A stretch of DNA of 64,000 bases from Flavobacterium hercynium (GCF_002217285.1 NZ_MUGW01000015.1:20174-84173); one strand, 5' to 3'. Shown: positions 36,696 to 45,715, counted from the first letter of the stretch. A program made the numbers and translations. The notes: generated by a model from the sequence alone, not told the origin.

Positions 36696-37689
36696 AACCA
36701 TTTTAACGGATGATTTTGGGCGAAAACACAATTATTTGCGTATTTCGTTGCTGGAAAAATGCAATTTGCGTTGTACGTATTGCATGCCTGCTGACGGAAT
36801 AACATTATCTCCAAAAGCCGATTTAATGACGGCAGATGAGATTTTTGCAATCGCTCAGACTTTCGTAGAGAATGGTGTAGATAAAATTAGATTAACGGGT
36901 GGTGAGCCACTTTTAAGAAAGGATTTTCCGGAGATTGCTTCAAAATTGGCAACGCTGGATGTCTCGCTTTCAATCACGACCAACGGTATTTTGATTGATC
37001 GGTTTATTGAGGTTTTGAAACAAACGAAGATCAGGAAAATTAATTTAAGTCTTGATACTTTGGTAGCTTCCAAATTTCATTCGGTTACTTTGAGAGATCA
37101 GTTTCAAAAGGTTGTTGATAATTTACATTTGCTTTTGGAAAATAACTTTAAAGTAAAAATAAATGTTGTTTTGATGAAAGGTTTTAATGAAAATGAAATT
37201 GCTGACTTTGTAAAATTGACCCAATTTTTGCCTGTTTCTGTACGTTTTATTGAGTTTATGCCTTTTGCAGGGAATGAATGGGACAGAAGCAAAATGGTTT
37301 CTCAAAACGAAATTTTATCGCAATTAGAAAATGTTTTTTCTTCTGAAGCTATTCAGAAATTAGAAGATGAAAAAAACTTTACCGCCAGAACGTATCAAAT
37401 AAAAGGATATCAGGGCAATTTTGGAATTATAAGTTCGATTACGAATCCGTTTTGTGATGGCTGTAACAGAATTCGCCTGACGGCAAATGGTAAAATAAAA
37501 AACTGTCTTTTCTCAAATTCAGAAACAGATTTATTGACTGCTTTCCGACAAGGGGAATCAATTGAGAATTTGATTTTTGAATCTATAAAAAATAAAAAGA
37601 AAGTTAGAGCCGGAATGGTTACTATTCAGGAAATGGATGATCCTTCGTTGCATTTTGATAATCGCAGTATGATTACGATTGGGGGGTGA
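36682..37689 (+). CDS. moaA: GTP 3',8-cyclase MoaA
   Basis: Radical SAM enzyme starting Moco synthesis from GTP. 335 residues: the N-terminal cluster CNLRCTYC, SAM-binding RLTGGEPLLR, the C-terminal cluster NPFCDGCNRIRLTA...CLF and the conserved terminal Gly-Gly. It overlaps moaCB, so translation is coupled. It ends the Moco gene run. Confidence 0.96.
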   Translation: MTTSKTILTDDFGRKHNYLRISLLEKCNLRCTYCMPADGITLSPKADLMTADEIFAIAQTFVENGVDKIRLTGGEPLLRKDFPEIASKLATLDVSLSITTNGILIDRFIEVLKQTKIRKINLSLDTLVASKFHSVTLRDQFQKVVDNLHLLLENNFKVKINVVLMKGFNENEIADFVKLTQFLPVSVRFIEFMPFAGNEWDRSKMVSQNEILSQLENVFSSEAIQKLEDEKNFTARTYQIKGYQGNFGIISSITNPFCDGCNRIRLTANGKIKNCLFSNSETDLLTAFRQGESIENLIFESIKNKKKVRAGMVTIQEMDDPSLHFDNRSMITIGG

Positions 37690-37710
37690 GAATTATTTTT
37701 TTAATTTTCT

Positions 37711-37737
37711 ATTCTTATGTTTTCAAAACCTTCTAGG
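37711..37737. repeat. 27-bp palindrome, diverged copy
   Basis: Reads TTTTCAAAACCTTCTAGG at its right end; the left arm is lost (ATTCTTATG). Same family as the copy at 1800. Confidence 0.6.
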
Positions 37738-37766
37738 TATTTGACTTGTTTTTATTAGGCTTTGTT

Positions 37767-37990
37767 TGTAAAGAGCCATAGGCTCGGCTGATATTGTAGA
37801 GCCAGATTTTAATCCGGTTTTATCGTACAGAATAAAAAAAAGATCCATAGGATCGGCCGATATTTTATGCATATTCTCAGACCAAGCTGGTCAAAATGGA
37901 TCGTTCCTATGGAACTTTAGCTACGGTCGTTATTTAATCAACGGATTAAAATCCGTTGCTACAAAATGTATCGTTCCTACGGAACTTTGA
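37767..37990. repeat. Composite palindromic repeat, copy 2 (inverted)
   Basis: Nearly the reverse complement of 6831-7055 over its full length, with a few substitutions (for example CAGCTTTG against CAAGCTTGG-like sequence near the middle). Both copies lie beside 27-bp palindromes in gene-free gaps (here 37690-38188, after moaA), so the two loci form an inverted pair spanning about 31 kb. Confidence 0.88.
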
Positions 37991-38071
37991 GCAAAATGTT
38001 TTGCGTTCACGAGCAAGATGCTCGCGATAGCGGAGGATTTTTTTAGTTTTCTATTCTTATGTTTAAAGATA

Positions 38072-38098
38072 CCTAACAGGTTTTGGAAACCTGTTAGG
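38072..38098. repeat. 27-bp palindrome, compensated copy
   Basis: CCTAACAGG/CCTGTTAGG arms instead of CCTACAAGG/CCTTGTAGG: both arms changed together, keeping perfect pairing. Confidence 0.8.
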
Positions 38099-38152
38099 AG
38101 ACTATAATTGTTTTGAATACTTATTTAATAAATTATATTTTGAATAAATAAA

Positions 38153-38181
38153 AAAGGTTCAACTTTTTGAGCTGAACCTTT
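38153..38181. terminator. Terminator between moaA and the H1-like gene
   Basis: AAAGGTTCA and TGAACCTTT arms; placed just past the stop of the minus-strand gene at 38189. Confidence 0.7.
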
Positions 38182-38188
38182 AGAGATA

Positions 38189-38797
38189 TTATTTTTTCTT
38201 TTTTGACTTTGATTTTTTAGCTTTCTTTTTCGCTATTTTTTTAGCTTTAGCTTTAAGTTTTGCTTTTTTAGCCTTTTCTTTTTTCTTTGCTTTGGCTTTT
38301 TGTTTCGCTTTTTTAGCTTTTTCCTTCTTCTTATCGTTTTTAGCTTTCTCTTTTTTCTTCGCTAATTTCTTTTTCTCTTTGTCCTTGTCTTTGTCTTTCA
38401 ATTTTTTAGATTTTTTATCGGTTAATTTTTCTTTCTTAGATTCTTTAGTTGAAGTGACTTCAGCAGTTTCAGTTTTTGCAGTTTTGTCTTCTTTTGGTTC
38501 AGTAACTTCTGCTATAGCTTCTGGTTTTATAGTTGGTGTTGCAACCTTTTTTACCGGAACTTTTGTAACTGTAGCTTTTGGTGTTGTTGTAGCTGCAGTT
38601 TTTGGCGTTGTTGTTCTGGCTGTTGTAGGTTTTGGTGTTGCAGTTTTTGTAGTAGTTGATTTAGCTGTAGTTGTTTTGCTAACTGGTTTTGCAGCTGGCG
38701 TATTTACAGTTTTTGTATCTTCAGTAACAGGCTGAGTATTTTCAGTTGTTGGTGCGTCGATTTTTTGAGGTGTAATTTCTTCGTTGTTGTTTTCCAT
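38189..38797 (-). CDS. Lysine-rich histone H1-like protein
   Basis: About 202 residues from the ATG at 38797 (an upstream in-frame start adds 12 unlikely residues). An acidic N-terminal 20 residues, then a threonine/proline/lysine/alanine linker with repeated TTTKTATPKPT-like units to about residue 90. The C-terminal half is almost only Lys, Ala and Glu (KKAKQKAKAKKKEKAKKAK). There is no folded domain. Eukaryotic H1-tail-like proteins in bacteria bind DNA and may compact the nucleoid; that role is inferred from composition. Confidence 0.75.
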   Translation of the reverse strand: MENNNEEITPQKIDAPTTENTQPVTEDTKTVNTPAAKPVSKTTTAKSTTTKTATPKPTTARTTTPKTAATTTPKATVTKVPVKKVATPTIKPEAIAEVTEPKEDKTAKTETAEVTSTKESKKEKLTDKKSKKLKDKDKDKEKKKLAKKKEKAKNDKKKEKAKKAKQKAKAKKKEKAKKAKLKAKAKKIAKKKAKKSKSKKKK

Positions 38798-39183
38798 AGT
38801 AAAGATGCTTTTAGTTGAGGATTTTACTAACAATGTAAATAAATTGTTAATTGATTGTTAGGTAAATATAGTTATTAAACAAGTCCGCCAATGTTAAGCT
38901 TTTTCTTGAAATAATTCTTTAACGTATTTGTTTTTAGTTGATTAGGTTTTTTGCCTTTTTTGAAAATCAAAATTTCTTAACAATTATGCTGAGAAATGAA
39001 GTAAATTACTTGGTAAATGTAAAAATCAGGATTTTGAATAATAGCAAGAAGGAAGTTTTGGAAACGGTATTTCTAGCCCTGATGGAAGCGGCATCCTTTT
39101 GTTTTTTTCTTTAGAAAAACAAAAGATACAGCGGACAGCAGGAATAGCTCCTGAAAATTAGTATGACTGAATTCTATAAGGTT
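38798..39183. other. Gap upstream of the H1-like gene
   Basis: No coding frame. Up to 39070 it is AT-rich leader of the minus-strand gene without recognisable sites; 39075-39153 holds the second structured repeat. Confidence 0.6.
39075..39153 (+). ncRNA. Structured dispersed repeat, RNA-like (copy 2)
   Basis: AGCCCTGATGGAAGCGGCAT, a CTTTTGTTTTT/AAAAACAAAAG hairpin, GATACAGCGGACAGC and GGAATAGCTCCTG in order. The end GGA-ATAG-CTCC can form a small hairpin. Same block order as 7139-7220 with a different but still paired central stem. Confidence 0.5.
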
Positions 39184-40614
39184 TTAGTCTGCTACTGTTT
39201 CTAAGATTTTAAAATTGATTTTTGAAGCTTCACATAAGGAACAACAATAAGTTTCAGGAAGATTGGTAAATAAAATACCTTTTGGAATTCCCTGACTTTC
39301 ATCTCCGTATTCTGAATTATAGAGCGTGAGGCATTCCTGGCATTGGTAAATATCGGCTTGTGGTTTTTCTTTTTTTTGTGAATTTTCGATAGTTTCTGAT
39401 ACTGAGTTGCCAAGCTCCTCAAAATAGTTGCGGCTTAATTCTATTAATATAGTAGGAAGTTCCAGTTTGTCGATATCTTGTGAATGCACGATGTATTCCC
39501 GTGTATTGGGATCGAAATTTTTTGCAAACAAAACATTATAAGTGTCCCGAATCTTTATTGAAGCGAGGTCTTTTGGAAGTTCGTTTTTTTCGATAACAAT
39601 GGAAGTGAAATAATGTCCTTCGCGATTGTATTCAGATAAACCAAACGTTAATCCGTAGGTACTAATATCATATTGATCCAGCGTTCGTACGAGAAAGGTT
39701 TTTAGATTTAATGCCCATTCGGTTGCAACGGGTAAATGCCAATTGAGTTCTAATAAAGAATGGCGTACGTTGATTCCTTTTTTGCCAAGGAATTTTTCCC
39801 ATTCCAGTTTTCGGTCTTTTGGGATTCCTTTTATGATAAAAGATTTCCAGGGTGTTATAGATATCTTACCAATTTTACAATCAAAACACAGGTCGCACAT
39901 TTCTTTCAGGAAGGTCAGATCATACTTGTTGTTTCGCCAATATAAACCGAGCCAATATTGATCTATTCCCATAAGATTCATGCCTTCGTAATACGGAAAA
40001 GGGTAGAAGGGAACCTTCAAAGGTTTATCGATCGTTCTGTTATTGGTATTCAGCGCTTCACTGAGCAAACTAAAAAGGATATCAATGTCGTATGTTTCGT
40101 GGGCGATGATATTTTCGATTTCGTAATTCAGTGTTGCTATATCCCAGCTGTAAATTAAAACAGGATATATTTCCATACGTTCCCATTTTGGTAATCGAAT
40201 GTATAAATACCAATAATCTTCGTGTTCTGAGGCTATAAAATTAAGATGTCCGGTAAATAAGGGAACGAGCTGCTGCTTAGGGTCAGTAATATTAACTTTT
40301 AGTTTTGGCTGTTCTTTAAACTGTTCCAAAATGTACAACAATCGGTTTCCGGTGAGCCATGCCGTATTTCTAAAAATGTCTGTCGAGACGTATGAAGAAA
40401 CAATATTGTTGCTGGTTCTTTCGTCAGGAAAAACAAAATGATGTTTGTTCAAATGTTCCTTATCGAATGATTTGAAATCTTTTGGGAAGATTATATCTTG
40501 TCGTGAACCAAAGGAAATAGAATCTAAACCCTGATCGATTGCCAAAGCAACAACTTCTTTGAGCTCTCCCGGTGAAATGACACCGCCTTTTACTATTAGT
40601 CTTGTTAGTTCCAT
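39184..40614 (-). CDS. Nitrite/sulfite reductase-like protein with C-terminal rubredoxin domain
   Basis: A 476-residue protein starting at the ATG of MELTRLIVKGG (40614). Residues 1-60 look like the ferredoxin-like half domain of nitrite/sulfite reductases (GGVISPGELKEVVALA, ISFGSRQDIIFP), and ITPWKSFIIKGI near 270 like the second half domain. The siroheme-[4Fe-4S] pattern CX5C...CX3C is absent. Residues 425-470 are a rubredoxin with CQEC...GIPKGILFTNLPETYCCSLC. It may be an electron carrier or assembly factor for nitrate/nitrite reduction; the role is unknown. Confidence 0.8.
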   Translation of the reverse strand: MELTRLIVKGGVISPGELKEVVALAIDQGLDSISFGSRQDIIFPKDFKSFDKEHLNKHHFVFPDERTSNNIVSSYVSTDIFRNTAWLTGNRLLYILEQFKEQPKLKVNITDPKQQLVPLFTGHLNFIASEHEDYWYLYIRLPKWERMEIYPVLIYSWDIATLNYEIENIIAHETYDIDILFSLLSEALNTNNRTIDKPLKVPFYPFPYYEGMNLMGIDQYWLGLYWRNNKYDLTFLKEMCDLCFDCKIGKISITPWKSFIIKGIPKDRKLEWEKFLGKKGINVRHSLLELNWHLPVATEWALNLKTFLVRTLDQYDISTYGLTFGLSEYNREGHYFTSIVIEKNELPKDLASIKIRDTYNVLFAKNFDPNTREYIVHSQDIDKLELPTILIELSRNYFEELGNSVSETIENSQKKEKPQADIYQCQECLTLYNSEYGDESQGIPKGILFTNLPETYCCSLCEASKINFKILETVAD

Positions 40615-40748
40615 TTTATTGTTTGTTGTTTGTTGTTTTTGGTTTGATATTTGTTGTTTCAAGTTTCATGTTTCACGTTTTAAACTTTGTCGATAATCTT
40701 TGTCGTTAAGTAACTCAACCTGAAACTTGAAACCTGAAACTGAAAAAA
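40615..40748. repeat. TGAAACx/TTGTTGTT heptad array with inverted arms
   Basis: GTTTCAAGTTTCATGTTTCA (about 40657-40678) faces CCTGAAACTTGAAACCTGAA (about 40720-40739), forming a possible hairpin. The right arm runs to the TAG stop of the nitrate reductase gene, and a GTTTGTTGTTT repeat covers the leader of the rubredoxin gene. Confidence 0.85.
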
Positions 40749-43700
40749 CTAAACTTTACACTTTGCTAAAATCTCTTTTACTTCGGTTTTACAGCTTCCG
40801 CAGCCTAATCCGGCGCCGGTATTTTTACATAAATCGGTAAAATTGCTGATTCCGCTTTTTATCGTTTCTTCGATGTTTCCTGTTCCAACCTGACTGCAGG
40901 AACAAACGAGTTTGCCTAAAACAGGTTTTGCATTTGAGCTTCCACGAAGTAATGAATTTCGTTTGTCTGAAAGTTCGATTTTACTTTCGATCAGGGTTTT
41001 GAATTCGGCAAATTCGTTTTTATCTCCCATCAGAATGGCTCCAACTAGCAAATCATCTTTTACAATGCATTTTTTATAGTAGCGGTGTTTTAAATCGGCA
41101 AAAATGATTTCTTCGTAAGAATCGTCGTTTTCCGGAATTTGAATATCACCAATGCTGCATAAATTAATGTCTTCCAGTTTTAGAATATTCATTAGAACGG
41201 AACCTTTGTAATAACTGCTGATATCACCTGCCAGAAAGTTGGCTAATATGTTGGCTTGTTCTTCTGCAGCAGAGGTGATGCCAAATAACTTATTATTGAA
41301 TTCGGCTATTTCTCCAATAGCGTAAATATCAGGATTTGAGGATTGTAAAAATTGATTGACCTTAACGCCACGACCACAAACTAAACCGGTTTCTCTGGCG
41401 ATTTCGATGTTTGGAATGGTGCCAATGGTGTAAACGATGGCATTTGCCGTGAAAATACGCCCGCTTTTTAATGCGATTTCTAGTTCGTTTTCGTTATCGG
41501 TTTCAAAAATGGTACTTACCTCATTGTCAAAGTAAATTTGAATGTCGCGAAGTTGTACTTCTTCTGCCAGTAATTTACTTGAAATTAAGTCTAATTGACG
41601 TTCCATTAAGCGGGAAGCTCTCTGAATAATGGTGATCTTTACTTTTTTATGTTTGAGTGCTGCGGCAAGTTCTAAGCCTAATAATCCGCCTCCAATGATA
41701 ACAACATGCTGTTCTTCGGCAGGTAAATTGGTATTGTCTAAATAGTGTTTTAGGCGGTCTGCATCTTCTTTTCTTCGAACGGTAAATCGCCCGGGTAAAT
41801 GAAGTTGTGCATTTTCGGGCACAAAAGGACGGCTTCCGGTGGCTAAAATCAGGGAGTCAAACGAATGTGAAATGCCTTCACTATCGACAACGGTTTTTGC
41901 TGTGGCATTGATTTTAGTAACGGCAACACCGGATTTCATGGTAATGTTTAATTTGCTTAACGATTCTCCGTCTTTTACTTTTAGGAGTTGTTCCCAGGTA
42001 AATTCTCCCGTCATATATTCCGGAAGTAGAACACGATTGTAAAACGGATTTACTTCATTGGAAAAAACGATAATTTCATCGGTCGAATTGAATTCGCGAT
42101 AGTTCTGTATGAATCGGAAAGAAGCAGCACCTGCGCCCACAATGGCAATTTTCTGGAAAGGTTTTACATATTTGCTTATCGAAACCGTTGTGTATTTAAA
42201 ATCAGGTTCTTTCGAAACGGGATCTACAACTGTGTTGGTTAAGTTATTGGTTCGGTTTAAGTCGTTTTCGAGTTGCTTTCCCCAATGCATAGGAAGGAAA
42301 ACTACTTTTTCTTTTATAGAATCTGTGATTTTTGCTTTTACACGAACTTCGCCGTTTTTGCTTGTAACTGTTATAATGTCACCTTCTTTTATTTCATTTT
42401 TAAAAGCATCGATTGGATTAATTTCTAAAAAAGGATTCGGTGTATGTGTTAGTAAACGCGATACTTTACCTGTTTTAGTCATCGTATGCCATTGGTCACG
42501 AACCCTTCCTGTGGTTAAGATAAATGGAAACTCAGGAGAAGGCTGTTCGGACGTGTTTTCAATATGTTCCGGAAGATTAAAAATAGCTTTTTTTGTCGGG
42601 GTGTAGAATTTTTTATCGGTAAAGAGGCGAGGCGTTCCCGGATGTCCGTAATCAGGAACGGGCCATTGAAAGGTTCCTTCGGTTTTTAATCGATGGTAAT
42701 TGAGGAACGAAATATCGATATTGGTGTTTTTGGTTAGGGCGCAGTGTTCTTTGTAAATTTCTTCGGCACTGTTGTAATCGAAGCCGTTAAAATTCATTTT
42801 TTTAGCGAATCGAATTAAGATTTCGATATCCGAAAGTGCTTCACCCGGAGGATTAATGCCTTTTGGTAAATAAGAAATACGACGTTCAGAGTTGGTCATG
42901 GTTCCTTCTTTCTCCAGCCAGCCTGCGGCAGGCAATAATAAGTCGGCGTATTTTGTGGTGTCGGCATTGTGCGAGATGTCCTGAACGACTACAAATTTTG
43001 CATTTTGCAATGCTTTTTCGATGCGTCGGGAATCGGGTAAACTCACTAACGGATTGGTGCAGATGATCCAGACGGCTTTCATTTTGCCTGATTCAAGCGC
43101 TTCAAACATTTCAGTGGCCGTTAATCCGGGTTTGTCTGATAATGCATCGACTCCCCAAAAATCAGCTACTTCTTTGCGATGTTCTGGATTTGCGATGTCT
43201 TTGTGTGCTGCCAGAAGCGTTGCCATACCGCCTACTTCTCGTCCGCCCATTGCATTGGGCTGACCTGTAAGCGAAAAAGGTCCTGAACCTGGTTTGCCTA
43301 TTTGTCCTGTAAGCAGAGAAAGATTGAGCAACGCAGTATTTTTATCTACGCCAACGGCACTTTGATTAAGTCCCATTGCCCAAAGGGAAATAAAACCTTT
43401 TGCTTTTCCGATGGTATCTGCAGCGAGTTTAATATCGGGAACAGAAATCCCACAGATTTTTGAGGCTTTTTCATAAGAAGTACCTAAAACTAAATCTTTG
43501 TATTGTTTGAAGTTTTCGGCATTATTTTTTACAAAATCATGATCTACATATCCTTTTTCAATGATCCTTTTAGCGATAGCATGATAGAGAATAATATCGG
43601 AACCTGGCATTATTTGCAAATGTAAATCTGCGAAAGCAGCGGTATCTGTTCGCCTTGGATCGATAACGATGATTTTTACTTTTGGATTTTTCTCTTTGTG

Positions 43701-44267
43701 TTTTTCAATTCTTCGAAACAAAATAGGATGACACCATGCCGGATTGGCTCCTGTAATTAGAAAAGTGTCGGCAAGTTCAATGTCATCATAAGCAATAGGA
43801 ACGGAGTCTTCGCCAAAGGTTTTTTTATAGCCTACAACTGCAGAGCTCATACACAAGCGCGAGTTCGTGTCGATATTATTTGTTTTTAGAAAGCCTTTTA
43901 CCAGTTTATTGACCAAATAATATTCTTCGGTTAAGCATTGTCCTGAAATGTAAAAACCAACGCTATCCGGTCCGTGTTTTTTGATAATTGATGTAAAAAC
44001 GGCTGCAGCACGGTTAAGTGCGGTTTCCCAGCTTACGCGTTCGAGCGGATACGATTTACTGCCCCGCATTTCCGGATACAGAATTCGGTCTGAGGTGTCG
44101 TTGACTACGTAATGCAAATTCATTCCCTTTGAACATAACATTCCTTTGTTGACAGGATGATCTTTGTCGCCTGTAACCATAACACCATTTTTAGCATCGT
44201 TGGTTACGATGATTCCACAGCCAACGCCACAGTACGAACAAGTAGTTTTGATTTTGGTATTTTGCAT
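40749..44267 (-). CDS. nasA: Assimilatory nitrate reductase fused to an FAD/[2Fe-2S] electron-transfer module
   Basis: A 1172-residue cytoplasmic enzyme reducing nitrate to nitrite. Residues 1-690 are the bis-MGD catalytic part: cluster cysteines 10/13/17 and 45, Mo ligand C139 in NSRLCMSSAV. From about 705 to 1110 follows a NirB/NasB-like pyridine nucleotide-disulfide reductase domain (AIVGAGAASFRFI for FAD, VIIGGGLLGLELA for NAD). The last 55 residues are a BFD-type [2Fe-2S] domain (CSCSQVG...CKNTGAGLGCGSC). In Klebsiella the FAD part is a separate protein (NasC), so this one may take electrons directly from NAD(P)H. Confidence 0.93.
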   Translation of the reverse strand: MQNTKIKTTCSYCGVGCGIIVTNDAKNGVMVTGDKDHPVNKGMLCSKGMNLHYVVNDTSDRILYPEMRGSKSYPLERVSWETALNRAAAVFTSIIKKHGPDSVGFYISGQCLTEEYYLVNKLVKGFLKTNNIDTNSRLCMSSAVVGYKKTFGEDSVPIAYDDIELADTFLITGANPAWCHPILFRRIEKHKEKNPKVKIIVIDPRRTDTAAFADLHLQIMPGSDIILYHAIAKRIIEKGYVDHDFVKNNAENFKQYKDLVLGTSYEKASKICGISVPDIKLAADTIGKAKGFISLWAMGLNQSAVGVDKNTALLNLSLLTGQIGKPGSGPFSLTGQPNAMGGREVGGMATLLAAHKDIANPEHRKEVADFWGVDALSDKPGLTATEMFEALESGKMKAVWIICTNPLVSLPDSRRIEKALQNAKFVVVQDISHNADTTKYADLLLPAAGWLEKEGTMTNSERRISYLPKGINPPGEALSDIEILIRFAKKMNFNGFDYNSAEEIYKEHCALTKNTNIDISFLNYHRLKTEGTFQWPVPDYGHPGTPRLFTDKKFYTPTKKAIFNLPEHIENTSEQPSPEFPFILTTGRVRDQWHTMTKTGKVSRLLTHTPNPFLEINPIDAFKNEIKEGDIITVTSKNGEVRVKAKITDSIKEKVVFLPMHWGKQLENDLNRTNNLTNTVVDPVSKEPDFKYTTVSISKYVKPFQKIAIVGAGAASFRFIQNYREFNSTDEIIVFSNEVNPFYNRVLLPEYMTGEFTWEQLLKVKDGESLSKLNITMKSGVAVTKINATAKTVVDSEGISHSFDSLILATGSRPFVPENAQLHLPGRFTVRRKEDADRLKHYLDNTNLPAEEQHVVIIGGGLLGLELAAALKHKKVKITIIQRASRLMERQLDLISSKLLAEEVQLRDIQIYFDNEVSTIFETDNENELEIALKSGRIFTANAIVYTIGTIPNIEIARETGLVCGRGVKVNQFLQSSNPDIYAIGEIAEFNNKLFGITSAAEEQANILANFLAGDISSYYKGSVLMNILKLEDINLCSIGDIQIPENDDSYEEIIFADLKHRYYKKCIVKDDLLVGAILMGDKNEFAEFKTLIESKIELSDKRNSLLRGSSNAKPVLGKLVCSCSQVGTGNIEETIKSGISNFTDLCKNTGAGLGCGSCKTEVKEILAKCKV

Positions 44268-44334
44268 TACAGTTTGTTTTTATCTGAAAATAATAACTGA
44301 AGAAATTTCTGTGAATCACTTATAAAGTGAATTG

Positions 44335-44366
44335 TAAAAATAAGTATTTTTACTTATAAATACGTA
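44335..44366 (-). promoter_or_regulatory. Operator and -7 region of the nitrate reductase gene
   Basis: On the plus strand TAAGTA-TTTT-TACTTA (44341-44356) is followed by TAAA-TACGTA, giving three half-sites spaced 10 bases apart. On the minus strand the palindrome runs into TATTTTTA, a near match to the -7 box. TACTTAT-AA-ATACGTA also approximates the NarL 7-2-7 arrangement. Confidence 0.7.
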
Positions 44367-44401
44367 GATTTTGAGATTTATTTTCTAGATTAAAACATAA
44401 A

Positions 44402-44434
44402 AAAATCTCCTTCGTAGTGAACAAAGGAGATTTT
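44402..44434 (-). terminator. Terminator of the porin gene
   Basis: AAAATCTCCTT and AAGGAGATTTT arms with an 11-base loop and plus-strand A-run, 22 bases past the stop at 44456. It lies upstream of the operator of the nitrate reductase gene, so the two genes are separate units. Confidence 0.85.
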
Positions 44435-44455
44435 GAAATTATAGTATATCTGCTT

Positions 44456-45715
44456 TTAACTTTTGTGAAAAGAAAAAATTCTTGGATTTACAGAGATCAT
44501 TAACCACGCCCAATTGTTGGTATGTCCAGCATCACCTGCTTTTAAGAATTCCAGTGTTTTAGATCCAAACATTTGCGAGTAACCTCCCGTAAGAACAATA
44601 TCTTTTTTGAATTTGAATCCGGCTGTTAAATCGATTTCAGTTCCTAAGTAAGAATCCATTTTTTCATTGAGTGGTGTGATTACTTTGTTGGGAGCAGAGA
44701 AAACATGAGGAATCAAAGCAAATTGCCATTTTTGAACATTGTAAGTAAACTTTAATGATGCATCTTGTAAACCAACACTGTTTAAATGATTGCCAACATA
44801 AAAATAGTCCATAAAACCATTAAAGGCATGATTGGTTCCGAATATCGGGTTGAAGGATTTTAATTTTCTACTGTTGTCATCCATATCTGTTCCTGATAAA
44901 TATTCGTAGCCAAAACCAGCACTAAAAGAATCTGTTATGTTATAAGCTAAGTTTAAAGCAGCATTCCAGGCACCCACTTGTCTGTCTGTACTTTTTCCGG
45001 TTTGACCGTATACACTTAGATTACTGTTAATTTTTTTGGAGATGTAGGTTACATACGTTCCAAAGGTTTGTTTGTAATCTACCAGTAATTTTTCATTTGC
45101 ATTTGCATATTCATAACCTGTATTTAGAAACAGCAGGCTTAAATTTAAATTTTCATTTATTTTATTATGATACCAAGCATATTGCATGGCTTTGTAATTG
45201 GCTACCGTATAAGGCGTTTGAAGCACATTTTCAGCATTAGAATTATAGGCTAATCCTAAATTAAGTGTTTGGTTTTCATGGTGATATAAAGCAGTTATCG
45301 CGTCATGGCTTTGTCCTTGTTGTGCCCAGTCTACATCTCCCATTATACGCTGGTTATCGTAAGAAAGTGTCTGGCGTCCCATTCTGGCGCTCCACTTCTC
45401 GGTAAAATCATATTGTGCCCAGGCTTCGTATACAGCAACGCCGTTTTTATCAGCAAGTGTATTTGGCGGAACATCTCCCCAGGTTCTGACATTTTGCAAG
45501 CTCAGTTTTAAAGATAATTGATCTTGTTTGTAATCAAAATTTAAACGGGAACGTTGTGAAATTTGTGATGTTCCTTCCTGACCTTCCGGAAGTAGTGTTT
45601 TGTATCCATTCCTATATTCAAAGCGAGGTCTAACTTGCAGATTTACATCTAATTCCTGTCCTTGAACAGTAACTATTCCTAACAATGCGAAAAAAGTAAT
45701 TATAAATTTTTTCAT
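44456..45715 (-). CDS. Outer-membrane beta-barrel porin (alginate-export-like)
   Basis: A 419-residue protein with a Sec signal peptide (about 19 residues) and a succession of amphipathic strands alternating aromatic and polar residues (LDVNLQVRPRFEYRNGYK, WSARMGRQTLSYDNQRIMG). The RQTLSYDNQRIMGDVDW segment is typical of alginate_exp/OprE-like barrels. Position between NarK and nitrate reductase suggests passage of nitrate or nitrite across the outer membrane; that is inference. Confidence 0.82.
   Translation of the reverse strand: MKKFIITFFALLGIVTVQGQELDVNLQVRPRFEYRNGYKTLLPEGQEGTSQISQRSRLNFDYKQDQLSLKLSLQNVRTWGDVPPNTLADKNGVAVYEAWAQYDFTEKWSARMGRQTLSYDNQRIMGDVDWAQQGQSHDAITALYHHENQTLNLGLAYNSNAENVLQTPYTVANYKAMQYAWYHNKINENLNLSLLFLNTGYEYANANEKLLVDYKQTFGTYVTYISKKINSNLSVYGQTGKSTDRQVGAWNAALNLAYNITDSFSAGFGYEYLSGTDMDDNSRKLKSFNPIFGTNHAFNGFMDYFYVGNHLNSVGLQDASLKFTYNVQKWQFALIPHVFSAPNKVITPLNEKMDSYLGTEIDLTAGFKFKKDIVLTGGYSQMFGSKTLEFLKAGDAGHTNNWAWLMISVNPRIFSFHKS

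Noticed and set aside
38292..38735. Plus-strand frame of 147 codons, rich in Phe/Ser/Val, opposite the H1-like gene
   Set aside because: It is the antisense reading of lysine- and alanine-rich codons; the minus-strand protein has a sensible start, terminator and composition.
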